Assembly: GCA_037976565.1 (NCBI GenBank)
Contig: CP137673.1
Span: 2,096,851-2,160,850, forward strand
DNA: 64,000 nucleotides
Direction: 5' to 3'
From: Mesocentrotus franciscanus
Lineage: Eukaryota; Echinodermata; Echinoidea; Camarodonta; Strongylocentrotidae
How positions within the stretch are numbered: the stretch's first letter is position 1; each line of letters starts with the position of its first letter. A model generated the notes under the pieces. The model had not been told where the DNA came from, did not search any database, and was given only the letters and a program-made list of their open reading frames with translations. A program made the translations under genes and the position numbers. Positions 20,934 through 31,395 of the stretch are shown one piece after another.

Positions 20934-22530
20934 CAGGGGCGGCCGAGCAACTTCCAAAGTGGGGCACCAAGAAAAAGGGCACTTTCTGGAAAAAAGGGCA
21001 CCTACAACGGGAAATCTCAAAGCGAACATATACCATTTTTTAGACATTGGTATATACCCCTACATTGTGATTACATTATCAGGGATGATTTCAATATTTG
21101 TTTCACTTTATACACCATACAAGATATTGCTTAAGCATCATGCTTTGCAGTTTGGTGTGATGGTCTTACAATTTAAAGAAAATTTAAAGATTTTTGAGGT
21201 CGCAGTGCGAAAAATTACATCTTATAAAGAGGAAAAACCCAATCCTGATGGGGTTTTAAGCACATTCTCATATATGGCAGAAGAATGAAAAGACCTTTGA
21301 TAAGTAACATGGGTATATCATTTATAGATGCGTGCGAGCGTAGCGAGCAAGCTCTGGGGAAATTGCTCTTAGTCGCTTGAAATTAGGGGCGCGTTTAATG
21401 ATGAGAGGAAAAGGGGACATTTATCAAAAAAGAAAAGGAGCATGTGTCAAAGTACAAAGAGTATTAATATTATCAGAGGTGAAAATGGGGCACTTCTTAC
21501 ACCCTCAAAAAGGGGCACTCACCAGGGATAAAAAAGTCAGTCATGAGAATAGGGAATGGGCATTTGCCGACGGAATAGGGGCCCCCATCAGACCTTGATA
21601 GGGGCATTTATAAGAGGTGAAAATGGGCATTTATGGAAAGGGGAAAGGTCCGTTATTAAAAACGAAAAGGGGCACGTATCATTGGTAAAAAAGGGAAATT
21701 ATCAGAGGTGAAAAGAGGCACTTATCGCACCTGAAAAGGGGCAATGACCAGATATAAAAAGGGGCACTTATATGAATGAAAAGGGGGCACTTATAATAAA
21801 GTAAAATGTGCATTAGTTGAAAGAAAATGGGCGCCGATCAGATTTTAAAGGGGCATTTATCGGAGGTGAAGGGGGCACTTATCTGAAGTGAAAAGGAGTA
21901 ACTTCTCGTACCTGAAAAGGGTCATTAATCAGAGAAGAGGCACTTATGAGAAGGGAAAGGGCTCTTTTTTTAATGGGGTACTTATCATTAGGAAAAGGGG
22001 CACTTATAAGAAAGGAAAAGGGGCACATGTGAAAATATAAGGTGCCCTTATCCGAGTTAAAATGGGAGTAGTTATTAAAAGGGGAAGGGGCACTTCTTAC
22101 AAAGGAAAAGGGGCACTTGTCAAAGTAAAAGAGGCACTTCTCAGATTTGAATAGGGCAATTATCAGAGGTGAAGGGGTACTTATCAAAAGTGAAAAGAGG
22201 CACCTCTCGTACCTGAAAAGGGCATTGTCTTACTAGAGATTAAAAAGGGCACTTATGAGAATGGAAAATGGACACTATGTCTTATTGCAAAGGAAAAGGG
22301 GCACGTGTCGAAGGAAAAGGGGCACTTATCAGAGTTGAAAAGGGGAAGGGGCACTTTTACAAATTAATAGGGGCACTTGTCAAAGTGAAAGGGGCACTAT
22401 TCCTATGTAAAAAGGGGCACTTCTTACAAAAAAGGGGCACTTTTCCTATATAAAAAGGGCACTTTTCGGGTGCTTGAAAAGTGGGAAGGCACTGTGCCCC
22501 CTGCCCCCTGCCCCCGGAGGGCCGCCTCTG
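20934..22530. mobile_element. Non-autonomous hAT-like element made of GGGGCAC repeats
   Basis: The element starts CAGGGGCGGCC and ends GGCCGCCTCTG, giving an 11-bp terminal inverted repeat with one mismatch, and is flanked by the perfect 8-bp duplication CCTTCATC. Its body from about 20955 is dozens of degenerate repeats around AAAAGGGGCACTTAT-AGA-GGTGAAA with irregular period of roughly 25-45 bp. No transposase is encoded. A GCGTGCGAGCGTAGCGAGCAAGC-like motif at about 21328 lies inside; I recall such motifs from echinoderm elements. Terminal sequence plus 8-bp duplication support hAT; the repeat-filled interior is unusual. Confidence 0.85.
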
Positions 22531-25500
22531 CCTTCATCCCCATCCATCTATCCTCCACTCGTCTCCACGCACTCACCCTTCATCCCTATCCATCTATCCT
22601 CCACTCGTCTCCACGCACTCACCCTTCATCCCCACCCATCTATCCTCCACTCGTCTCCACGCGCACTCACCCTTCATCCCTATCCATCTATCCTCCACTC
22701 GTCTCCACGCGCACTCACCCTTCATCCCTATCCATCTATCCTCCACTCGTCTCCACGCGCTCACCCTTCATCCCCATCCATCTATCCTCCACTCGTCTCC
22801 ACGCACTCACCCTTCATCCCTATCCATCTATCCTCCACTCGTCTCCACGCACTCACCCTTCATCCCCATCCATCTATCCTCCACTCGTCTCCACGCACTC
22901 ACCCTTCATCCCCATCCATCTATCCTCCACTCGTCTCCACGCACTCACCCTTCATCCCCATCCATCTATCCTCCACTCGTCTCCACGCGCACTCACCCTT
23001 CATCCCCATCCATCTATCCTCCACTCGTCTCCACGCACTCACCCTTCATCCCCATCCATCTATCCTCCACTCGTCTCCACGTACGCACTCACCCTTCATC
23101 CCCATCCATCTATCCTCCACTCGTCTCAACGTACGCACTCACCCTTCATCCCTATCCATCTATCCTCCACTCGTCTCCACGCACTCACCCTTCATCCCCA
23201 TCCATCTATCCTCCACTCGTCTCCACGCACTCACCCTTCATCCCCATCCATCTATCCTCCACTCGTCTCAACGTACGCACTCACCCTTCATCCCCATCCA
23301 TCTATCCTCCACTCGTCTCAACGTACGCACTCACCCTTCATCCCTATCCATCTATCCTCCACTCGTCTCCACGCACTCACCCTTCATCCCCATCCATCTA
23401 TCCTCCACTCGTCTCCACGCACTCACCCTTCATCCCCATCCATCTATCCTCCACTCGTCTCCACGCACTCACCCTTCATCCCCATCCATCTATCCTCCAC
23501 TCGTCTCCACGCACTCACCCTTCATCCCCATCCATCTATCCTCCACTCGTCTCAACGTACGCACTCACCCTTCATCCCCATCCATCTATCCTCCACTCGT
23601 CTCCACGCACTCACCCTTCATCCCCATCCATCTATCCTCCACTCGTCTCCACGCACTCACCCTTCATCCCCATCCATCTATCCTCCACTCGTCTCCACGC
23701 ACTCACCCTTCATCCCCATCCATCTATCCTCCACTCGTCTCCACGCACTCACCCTTCATCCCCATCCATCTATCCTCCACTCGTCTCCACGCACTCACCC
23801 TTCATCCCCATCCATCTATCCTCCACTCGTCTCCACGCGCACTCACCCTTCATCCCTATCCATCTATCCTCCACTCGTCTCCACGCACTCACCCTTCATC
23901 CCCATCCATCTATCCTCCACTCGTCTCCACGCACTCACCCTTCATCCCCATCCATCTATCCTCCACTCGTCTCCACGTACGCACTCACCCTTCATCCCCA
24001 TCCATCTATCCTCCACTCGTCTCCACGCACTCACCCTTCATCCCCATCCATCTATCCTCCACTCGTCTCCACGCACTCACCCTTCATCCCCATCCATCTA
24101 TCCTCCACTCGTCTCCACGCGCACTCACCCTTCATCCCCATCCATCTATCCTCCACTCGTCTCCACGCACTCACCCTTCATCCCCATCCATCTATCCTCC
24201 ACTCGTCTCCACGCACACTCACCCTTCATCCCCATCCATCTATCCTCCACTCGTCTCCACGCACTCACCCTTCATCCCCATCCATCTATCCTCCACTCGT
24301 CTCCACGCGCACTCACCCTTCATCCCTATCCATCTATCCTCCACTCGTCTCCACGTGCACTCACCCTTCATCCCTATCCATCTATCCTCCACTCGTCTCC
24401 ACGCATTCACCCTTCATCCCCATCCATCTATCCTCCACTCGTCTCCACGCGCACTCACCCTTCATCCCCATCCATCTATCCTCCACTCGTCTCCACGCGC
24501 TCACCCTTCATCCCCATCCATCTATCCTCCACTCGTCTCCACGCACTCACCCTTCATCCCCATCCATCTATCCTCCACTCGTCTCCACGCACTCACCCTT
24601 CATCCCCATCCATCTATCCTCCACTCGTCTCCACGCACTCACCCTTCATCCCCATCCATCTATCCTCCACTCGTCTCCACGCACTCACCCTTCATCCCCA
24701 TCCATCTATCCTCCACTCGTCTCCACGTACGCACTCACCCTTCATCCCCATCCATCTATCCTCCACTCGTCTCCACGCACTCACCCTTCATCCCCATCCA
24801 TCTATCCTCCACTCGTCTCCACGCACTCACCCTTCATCCCTATCCATCTATCCTCCACTCGTCTCCACGCGCACTCACCCTTCATCCCTATCCATCTATC
24901 CTCCACTCGTCTCCACGCGCACTCACCCTTCATCCCCATCCATCTATCCTCCACTCGTCTCCACGCGCTCACCCTTCATCCCCATCCATCTATCCTCCAC
25001 TCGTCTCCACGCACACTCACCCTTCATCCCCATCCATCTATCCTCCACTCGTCTCCACGCACTCACCCTTCATCCCCATCCATCTATCCTCCACTCGTCT
25101 CCACGCACTCACCCTTCATCCCCATCCATCTATCCTCCACTCGTCTCCACGCGCACTCACCCTTCATCCCTATCCATCTATCCTCCACTCGTCTCAACGT
25201 ACGCACTCACCCTTCATCCCTATCCATCTATCCTCCACTCGTCTCAACGTACGCACTCACCCTTCATCCCCATCCATCTATCCTCCACTCGTCTCCACGC
25301 ACTCACCCTTCATCCCTATCCATCTATCCTCCACTCGTCTCCACGCGCACTCACCCTTCATCCCCATCCATCTATCCTCCACTCGTCTCAACGTACGCAC
25401 TCACCCTTCATCCCCATCCATCTATCCTCCACTCGTCTCCACGCACTCACCCTTCATCCCCATCCATCTATCCTCCACTCGTCTCCACGCACTCACCCTT

Positions 25501-25712
25501 CATCCCTATCCATCTATCCTCCACTCGTCTCCACGCACTCACCCTTCATCCCTATCCATCTATCCTCCACTCGTCTCCACGCACTCACCCTTCATCCCTA
25601 TCCATCTATCCTCCACTCGTCTCCACGCACTCACCCTTCATCCCTATCCATCTATCCTCCACTCGTCTCCACGCACTCACCCTTCATCCCCATCCATCTA
25701 TCCTCCACTCTT
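22531..25712 (+). repeat. 46-bp satellite array, about 68 units
   Basis: Head-to-tail repeats; the unit begins GCACTCACCCTTCATCCCCA and continues with a C/T-rich second half. The basic unit is 46 bp, with 48-bp (GCGCAC junction) and 50-bp (GTACGCAC junction) variants and a recurrent C/T change in CATCCC[C/T]ATCC. Each unit has only about two G on the plus strand. Because 46 is 1 modulo 3 and the unit has no stop in any forward frame, all three forward frames are open for over 1,000 codons. There are no unique spacers, so it is not CRISPR. The last unit breaks off at about 25712. Confidence 0.97.
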
Positions 25713-25744
25713 CTTATAACTTCAGGGTTCCCCTTTGTTATGCA

Positions 25745-25831
25745 CAGGAGACAGAGGTGTCATGGTCTAGTCAATAGGTCACCAGACTGTGGATCACATG
25801 GTTCACGATTCGATTCCCGCCGCTGCACTAA
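25745..25831 (+). repeat. tRNA-derived SINE head
   Basis: It has an A-box-like TGGTCTAGTCAATAGG and, about 35 bp later, a B-box-like GGTTCACGATTCGATTCCC, the internal RNA polymerase III promoter layout of a tRNA. It ends where the adjoining LINE tail begins. A-box to B-box spacing is tRNA-like, but the acceptor stem is not complementary and I do not call a functional tRNA. Confidence 0.7.
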
Positions 25832-26390
25832 TGAATTGAATTGAGTTGAATTTATTTCCACACAACATGCAATAAAAGTGTACAAAATGAGACGTGTACA
25901 ATTAAATGAAGTGGAGGGATAACAAAAGTATAAATACTTATCTAGGTTATCCTCTCAAAGCAAATAGGTACTCAAAGTAAACAAATTACAAATTGAAATT
26001 GATATTAAAGTTAAAAACTACAAGAATCTTACTCACTAATTCTTAAACACATGCAATGCTACACATAGACACACAGGCACACATACAAGCACACACACAA
26101 GCACACGCGCACACGACCCCCCACACACACGCACACAGACACACATACACATAAACCAGTGCCTGACTCGTATTCTTTATTTACATGTATTGCTCAACAA
26201 AAGTGACTTATATCTCCTTTTAAAGGTGTTCAGATGTCCTAATCTACACTTGCCACTCTCCATGCAGGTGTAGTATATGGGTACCTGGCAGGTAATGTTT
26301 TGAGCGCCATATGGCAGCTGGCCTTGAGCATCCCCTGGGATGGATACATGCGCATTATAAATGTAGCTATTATTATCATTTATTTTCATT
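25832..26390 (-). mobile_element. 3' end of a jockey/CR1-like LINE
   Basis: Minus-strand fragment. The open frame at 26177-26389 ends LNTFKRRYKSLLLSN, resembling the SFKRxLKxxLL tail of jockey/CR1-type reverse transcriptases. It is followed by an untranslated region that ends in AATAAATTCAACTCAATTC at 25832-25860. The (ATTCA)n-type tail matches that of the LINE at 38960-40078. A CA-rich microsatellite (about 26050-26155) lies in the 3' region. Confidence 0.55.
26050..26155. repeat. CA-rich microsatellite
   Basis: ACACAC runs with GC, TA and a CCCCC interruption. Confidence 0.9.
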
Positions 26391-26990
26391 ATTATAAAAC
26401 TATTTCTGAGCTATGCATCACACACTCCCCAATCCCCATTATATGGTTGAATAAGAAATAACAATCGTCCATGTAAATCAGACGAGACGAATCTATTTTG
26501 GCTGTGTAACGTGTCTAGACATCTTCAATTCATGTCGTAACAAAATAAATCATACAAAACACCTGCTCAGCGTATTGCATTGTTTTGAAAAGAAGAATAT
26601 AAATAGAATACAAATATAAGAGATCCGATTTCAGAATACAAAATGCACGAACATTAATGAAGTGAACATACAAGAAAGAAGCTTTTAAGTGGGTTCATTT
26701 TTCACTTCCGTATATATGATTTAGAGAACATTCTGTCATGCCATTAATTACTATGGATTATTTATTTCCATACTGCTTAAAGAAATGTTAATATTTTGCA
26801 ATATGTTTTATGCTTTGTTAATGTTGAATGGGAATGAATAAAAAAATCAATCAGATAATCAAACATAGTCTATGTGAGGCAGATATTTCACGTTGAGGTA
26901 GATGATATACCATGTGCATTGTGCTATAGCAGCTGCGTGCGTGGTATGAACGCCCATATACGAATAGCACCGATAAATATCACATTACTA
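26391..26990. other. Intergenic DNA, no gene seen
   Basis: AT-rich sequence without supportable features. Confidence 0.45.
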
Positions 26991-27002
26991 ATTTGTGAAT
27001 CA

Positions 27003-27236
27003 TGAATTGACCATTGCCGAATTCTTGGTAGCTGTAGAAATAATATTAATCATTATAATTGCGTTTACCCAGGGATGCAATTGATCATTGCCGAATTTGT
27101 GGTAGCTGTACAAATGATGATAGTCATTATAATTGCGTATACCCAGGGATGCAATAAATAATTGATCATTACCGAATTTTTGGTAGCTGTAAAAATAATA
27201 ATAATTATTATAATTGCATTTACCCAGAGATGCCTC
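27003..27236 (-). repeat. Three tandem copies of an approximately 80-bp repeat
   Basis: The series ATTGACCATTGCCGAATTC, GGTAGCTGTA, an AT-rich variable centre, ATTATAATTGCGTTTACCC and AGGGATGCA appears three times, starting at about 27006, 27080 and 27160. Divergence is concentrated in the AT-rich centre. The unit lies at the 3' side of the SINE whose head is at 27350-27425 (minus strand), so it may be a multiplied SINE body. Confidence 0.88.
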
Positions 27237-27425
27237 ATCAGCACCAATGCTGTTCTTCCTGAGGGCATTGGCAATTACCAGGAATGCATTTAAACCTGGG
27301 TGGAAAGTGGCAAATTATGGATTAAGGTCTTGCCAAAGAACGCTAGTGCCGGGCTAGAATTCGAACCCTCATGCCTTGGATTGAAAGTCAAGTGAATTAA
27401 CCACTACACCACGGCAACTCCACAA
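27237..27425 (-). repeat. tRNA-derived SINE, minus strand
   Basis: The reverse complement reads GGAGTTGCCGTGGTGTAGTG (A-box region) then, 35 bp on, GAGGGTTCGAATTCTAGC (B-box). A body follows with TGGCAAGACC and a CCTGGTAATTGCC region. This is the clearest tRNA-like head in the window. Relatives are at 31105-31235 (body only) and 42690-42746 (head only). Confidence 0.78.
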
Positions 27426-28226
27426 AGATGACGTCAGTGCATGGTAATATTACCTGTCGCACACGAGGCGTTATGTTTTTTATTGCGATATTACGTGCGG
27501 TAATCAAGCCTGTGAAGTCAATAAGCCTATACGGATTTTTACATATATTTTCTTTATTGTTACATATTTTTTAATTTATTGATTTTATATGTATACTTTG
27601 TTTTCAAGACAGCCTCTGAGGAACTAATACTTCAACAAGCTCTGCTTCTAGTTAGTTCCTCTTTTCTCGTGCCATTACTATTTTATTTGTCTCGTTTCAT
27701 TGTATATTTTTTGTAATTTACTTATTCATTGTATTTTGTTTTGCATGAGAAATAAAATCATTTGAATTATACGCTCGTGATCTCACGCAATATTTACACT
27801 GTTCATTTTGTATTTACTCTGAGTATAATATCACTCTGATATGGTACGTCAAAGTGTTTGTGAAACATCCGCGACAATTTTCTGGTAGATCAAATCAAAT
27901 ATGCGACCCGTGAAGAGGGTAGATTCGTTGTCGTTTGATAATAGGTAAATAAAGTTTTTTACATGACGCCAGTAATGTCCTTTTGTATGGACGCTGTACA
28001 ATATGATCTTCTTAAAAAATATAAAGCCATTTTTTTTTCTCGAGACATCGTTTTATAATAACATGATTTGAACTGTAACTACGGCGCCTACTTACTTGCA
28101 TGCTCTTGCGGCTTAAAATCTGATAACGAAATGTACAAAAAAAATCCAGCCTTCGGTTCGTGAATTCAGAGGTGATCAAGGATTATTGTATTTTGTCAAT
28201 GTTCTTGGAAAGCTGTTTATTTCCCG
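27426..28226. other. Intergenic DNA, no gene seen
   Basis: Includes a perfect 12-bp palindrome GGTAATATTACC at about 27443. Otherwise AT-rich and featureless to me. Confidence 0.45.
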
Positions 28227-28230
28227 TTAA

Positions 28231-28745
28231 AGATACTATGTCCCTTTTGCAGCCAACATCAAATTCTGTAGAACTTTGCAGACATTATAAATATGTCATG
28301 TACAGGTATGTATGTCCTATCTGTGAAATTTAAACGTTAGCAGTGTCCTAATATTCAAATTATGCAAGGAAACTCGTTTACTCGCTAGACTTCACTGTCA
28401 GACACTATTAAGTGACTGACTGGCTTTTTCATCTTTGGTAATAACATAGGCCTACATAAAATGTCTACGTCAATAATCCACTTCTTGTAATGGCCCAAAT
28501 TAAACTGACTGAATCTTTGCGCAGCATGAAACGTACGACCATTCGGTACAATGGTCTGAAAAATCAGACTATTACTTACTGGCTCTGTAGCTCCTAAGTC
28601 GATTCGACAACTAATAGTCGTTATTTTCCCACTTAAAGACATTTTCAAGCCCCCTTTTTAGGGAAGTTCTGACTAGTATTGTTTTTCAAACGCCGTTTGA
28701 ATTTAACCTTTTCATTTTTTTACCTGCAAATGGGACATAGTACCT
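28231..28745 (-). mobile_element. TTAA-flanked inverted-repeat element, copy 1
   Basis: The 22-bp terminal inverted repeats are AGRTACTATGTCCC followed by WTTTGCAG, with TTAA immediately outside both ends (28227-28230 and 28746-28749). A second copy in opposite orientation is at 48443-48971, also bounded by TTAA. TTAA flanks are the signature target site of piggyBac-type transposons, although the termini here start AGRTAC rather than CCC. An 87-codon frame at 28385-28648 is also present in copy 2 but frameshifted there, so it is probably not coding. Confidence 0.85.
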
Positions 28746-28749
28746 TTAA

Positions 28750-29119
28750 AGTAAATATATCAATCATTAGACGCCATGCGGTACGTCTAAAAAAAAAGGC
28801 AAATTCACACTTGTAAACAGTAGATATCTGACTCGAAAATGAATACATTTGACACAATACACTTTACTATAGACATATTGAATGGTATTGTACTTTGGGT
28901 TGATTGATGTTATTAACTGAACACAACCTTGTCTACATTATACAGGGGCAAAATGCAAATTAATTCATGTTTGGGTGTCCGGAGAACCTATCGAAATGTA
29001 TTTAGGAAGTATAGGTTCGGATTATGTTCGCATATTTCAAAAGGTGACAAGATTATTGAACATGGTCGATGTTTCGAAAATCTTTGAGATCATGTTGCTA
29101 ATACATAGCTAATAAATAA
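28750..29119. other. Intergenic DNA, no gene seen
   Basis: AT-rich, no supportable feature. Confidence 0.45.
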
Positions 29120-29396
29120 CAATATCTATCTATCAGGCTATAGTTCATCCAGACGTTGGACAAAGCCCTCCTCATAACATTTCCATTCTCTTCTGTCTCT
29201 AGCTGTCCTAGTCCAAGTAGCCGTTCCCATGTATGATGTTAGGTCATATCTCCATCTTCTCATCTGCCTTCCTCTTCTTCTCTTCCCCGTCCTTGGTTGC
29301 CATTCTGTTAAACGATTTGTCCATCTATTGTCCTGAAGTCTTGCTACATGCCCAGCCCATCTCCACTTTGATTCTCTGACTTTCTCCATGATGTCT
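29120..29396 (-). mobile_element. 3' fragment of an RTE-like LINE
   Basis: The frame ending at 29138 reads WRWAGHVARLQDNRWTNR, GKRRRGRQMRRWRYDL and ARDRREWKCYEEGFVQR. This is the usual C-terminal region of RTE-like LINE polyproteins and ends a few bases before a short (ATAG)n tail at 29127-29137. It is 5'-truncated and abuts the MITE at 29397. A different copy from, but the same class as, the LINE at 16566-19640. Confidence 0.85.
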
Positions 29397-29860
29397 TTAA
29401 AGGCCAAGTCCACTCCAAATATAACTTACTTTCAATAAAAGCAGAAAAATCAGACAAACCAATCAAAAAAAGTTTGAGCAAAATCGGATAACTAATAAGA
29501 AAGTTATGAATTTTTGAAAAAGTATGTAAAACTATGGAACAATGAGAATCACAACACAAATTGCCAAGATGGTTATCAGTTTGTGACGTCATGTCCTCAC
29601 AACTTATCAATTGCTTTATATAGTTTGATCCCATTAATTTCCCTTTTTATCCCCCCAAACTTGATTTCCCCATGCCTTTGCCCATGTTATATGATTTGTA
29701 TCATATTGCGTGCATGACATTTCCCAAAAACTGTTATGAATTTTGAAGAATTGATACTATTTTCTGAATATTGTATTTCATAATTATTGATTTTTATATA
29801 AATAGTTTATCAAAATTCAATTTTTCATTATTAAGTGGACAAAAATTACTTTTTATTTGT
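29397..29860 (+). mobile_element. Non-autonomous element beginning TAAAGGCCAAGTCCAC
   Basis: Starts TAAAGGCCAAGTCCACTCCA and continues with AAAATCGGATAACTAATAAGAAAGTTATGA and a TGTGACGTCATGTCCTCA block, then TCAATTTTTCATTATTAAGT. I recall this family as one of the commonest short repeats in echinoderms and other marine invertebrates. The right border is uncertain. Confidence 0.6.
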
Positions 29861-30595
29861 GCAACCACACAAAAACATATTACTAACAAGAAATAAGATT
29901 CTTAGGGTGAAAATAGGAAATTTATATTATCAATATAAAGAAAGTAATTAGTGGATAGTGAGGACCATACGTGACAGACTCATGAGTGAGTTGCCAATTT
30001 GTGTAGTGATTTTCAAAGTTTTTCATGTCATTAAAAAGTTATTAATCTTTTCTTCAACAATTATTCTTTAATTAACGTCGGATGATTGAGGAACAGAACT
30101 GCATATACATTTTTAAAAATGTGGATGAAAATGATGATAGGGGAAATAATAAATGTTACTTTGAGTACCCTGTTGATGCATTGCGAAGGAACGGATAAGG
30201 TCTGGCAGTCAAGAGAGGGCGTTATAAATATCATCATCCATCCAGCTAGTACTAGCATGGACCTACTAAGAAGTCCATGGTACTAGCCTACATAATACTC
30301 CTCAGAATCATATCGTATGAATATGGTTTTTATTTCATTACAATCATGTCCCATTTCTTTGACTTTTTTCGTCCTAATGCTATTTTTGTGTAAGGTATGA
30401 TACTGATGGTTTTGTAAAACCTACATCATGAACACACCCAATGGACGTAAGATATGAAGGAGTATATAATGATGAATTATAATAACTCACTGCTAAACAA
30501 AGTGAAAATAAGTAAAGCATGGATATACATGTAGGTCGTTTCCCTTTACTGAAAATTTGCATATAATCTGCTACCAAACTGGAGTTCAAGGAAAT
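29861..30595. other. Intergenic DNA, no gene seen
   Basis: AT-rich, with only short unsupported frames. Confidence 0.45.
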
Positions 30596-30599
30596 TTTG

Positions 30600-30690
30600 T
30601 CGATGGCTTAGTGGTCTGCAAACCGTGAGGGCTAAGGTTCGAAGACCGCGGGTAATGATGTGTGTAATCGGGTTTTACAGACGTGTATTT
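30600..30690 (+). repeat. tRNA-like SINE head
   Basis: GATGGCTTAGTGGTCTGCAA (A-box-like) is followed by GGTTCGAAGACCGCGGGT (degenerate B-box) at tRNA-like spacing. It immediately precedes the repeat at 30691, so the two may form one SINE. Confidence 0.55.
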
Positions 30691-30965
30691 AATCAGATAT
30701 GATTATTTACGTCTGGGGACCGACCTTTAACGTCACCATCCGAAAGACGTGACTCAGTTTCGAACCGTGGTCGCCTGAGCCAGTTTGTAGGCGAAGACAG
30801 AGAGCTGACCAAATGAACGTGCCGCTAGACCAAGTCACATCTCCCTGTGATGCAATATGCTCCGACATTAATCCTCGATTTCCATTAACAAGCCCATCGG
30901 ATAGGACTGGAAGCCGTAGCCACGAGGTTATTTTCCTCTAAGCTCAGGGAGTGATAAACAAGTAC
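30691..30965 (+). repeat. SINE body, family shared with 60694-60855
   Basis: The stretch from TCTGGGGACCGACCTTTAAC through AAAGACGTGACTCAG, GTAGGCGAAGACAGAGAGCT and CACATCTCCC is nearly identical to 60700-60850 on the same strand. The downstream part (CCATCGGATAGGACTGGAAG, about 30890) resembles the common GGATAGGACGTTAAA-type SINE tail. Confidence 0.82.
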
Positions 30966-31104
30966 TCGTAAAAACAACAATAACAATTATAGTAACTGTA
31001 GTAGGTTGGGTGTATAATGCTAATGGCTTTTTAATGTGTGTCACACACGACACCCATTGCGCTTCAGTATTATAATAATAACTCGGATATAGCATTGGCT
31101 GTTA

Positions 31105-31235
31105 CTACCGGGCTCGGTCATTCAAGGAATGCCTCGCTAGCAGATAACTTCTCCTGGGTCGAGAGTGGCAAAGTTTGGTTAATATCTATCCAAAGAGCAA
31201 AATTGATATGTTAGGCTCGACCCGAAAAGCTTCGC
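31105..31235 (+). repeat. SINE body remnant
   Basis: CCTGGGTCGAGAGTGGCAAA and the following AATATCTATCCAAAGAGC align with the body of the SINE at 27285-27350 (CCTGGGTGGAAAGTGGCAAA; GTCTTGCCAAAGAACGC). No head is present. Confidence 0.55.
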
Positions 31236-31295
31236 AACTCCATTTAAATGTTTAAATCCCTCGACCACGATACCTCTACAATAACATCAACACCA

Positions 31296-31395
31296 GGGGG
31301 CGTTTCATGAAACCGACCATTTTCCAGGCCTCTGATTGGTCAAATTTAGTCAGCGCTGACAGTTGTCGGTGGACAAATGTTGATGAAACGCCCCC
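31296..31395. mobile_element. 100-bp MITE with GGGGGCGTTTCAT ends
   Basis: GGGGGCGTTTCATGAAA at the left and TGATGAAACGCCCCC at the right are inverted repeats of about 13 perfect bases. No coding capacity. Confidence 0.85.

Noticed and set aside
22531..25712. Regular array resembling a CRISPR locus
   Set aside because: Units are contiguous with no unique spacers, no cas genes are present, and the sequence is eukaryotic.
22470..25844. Three overlapping plus-strand reading frames of 1,081-1,124 codons, rich in HPSILHSSPRTHPSSPS-type repeats
   Set aside because: They are the three frames of one 46-bp satellite, with identical repeating peptides in each frame, no start context of interest and no domain. 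Treated as an artefact of a stop-free repeat.
27350..27425. Possible functional tRNA gene on the minus strand
   Set aside because: A- and B-boxes are good, but the acceptor arms are not complementary and a SINE body follows, with relatives elsewhere in the window.
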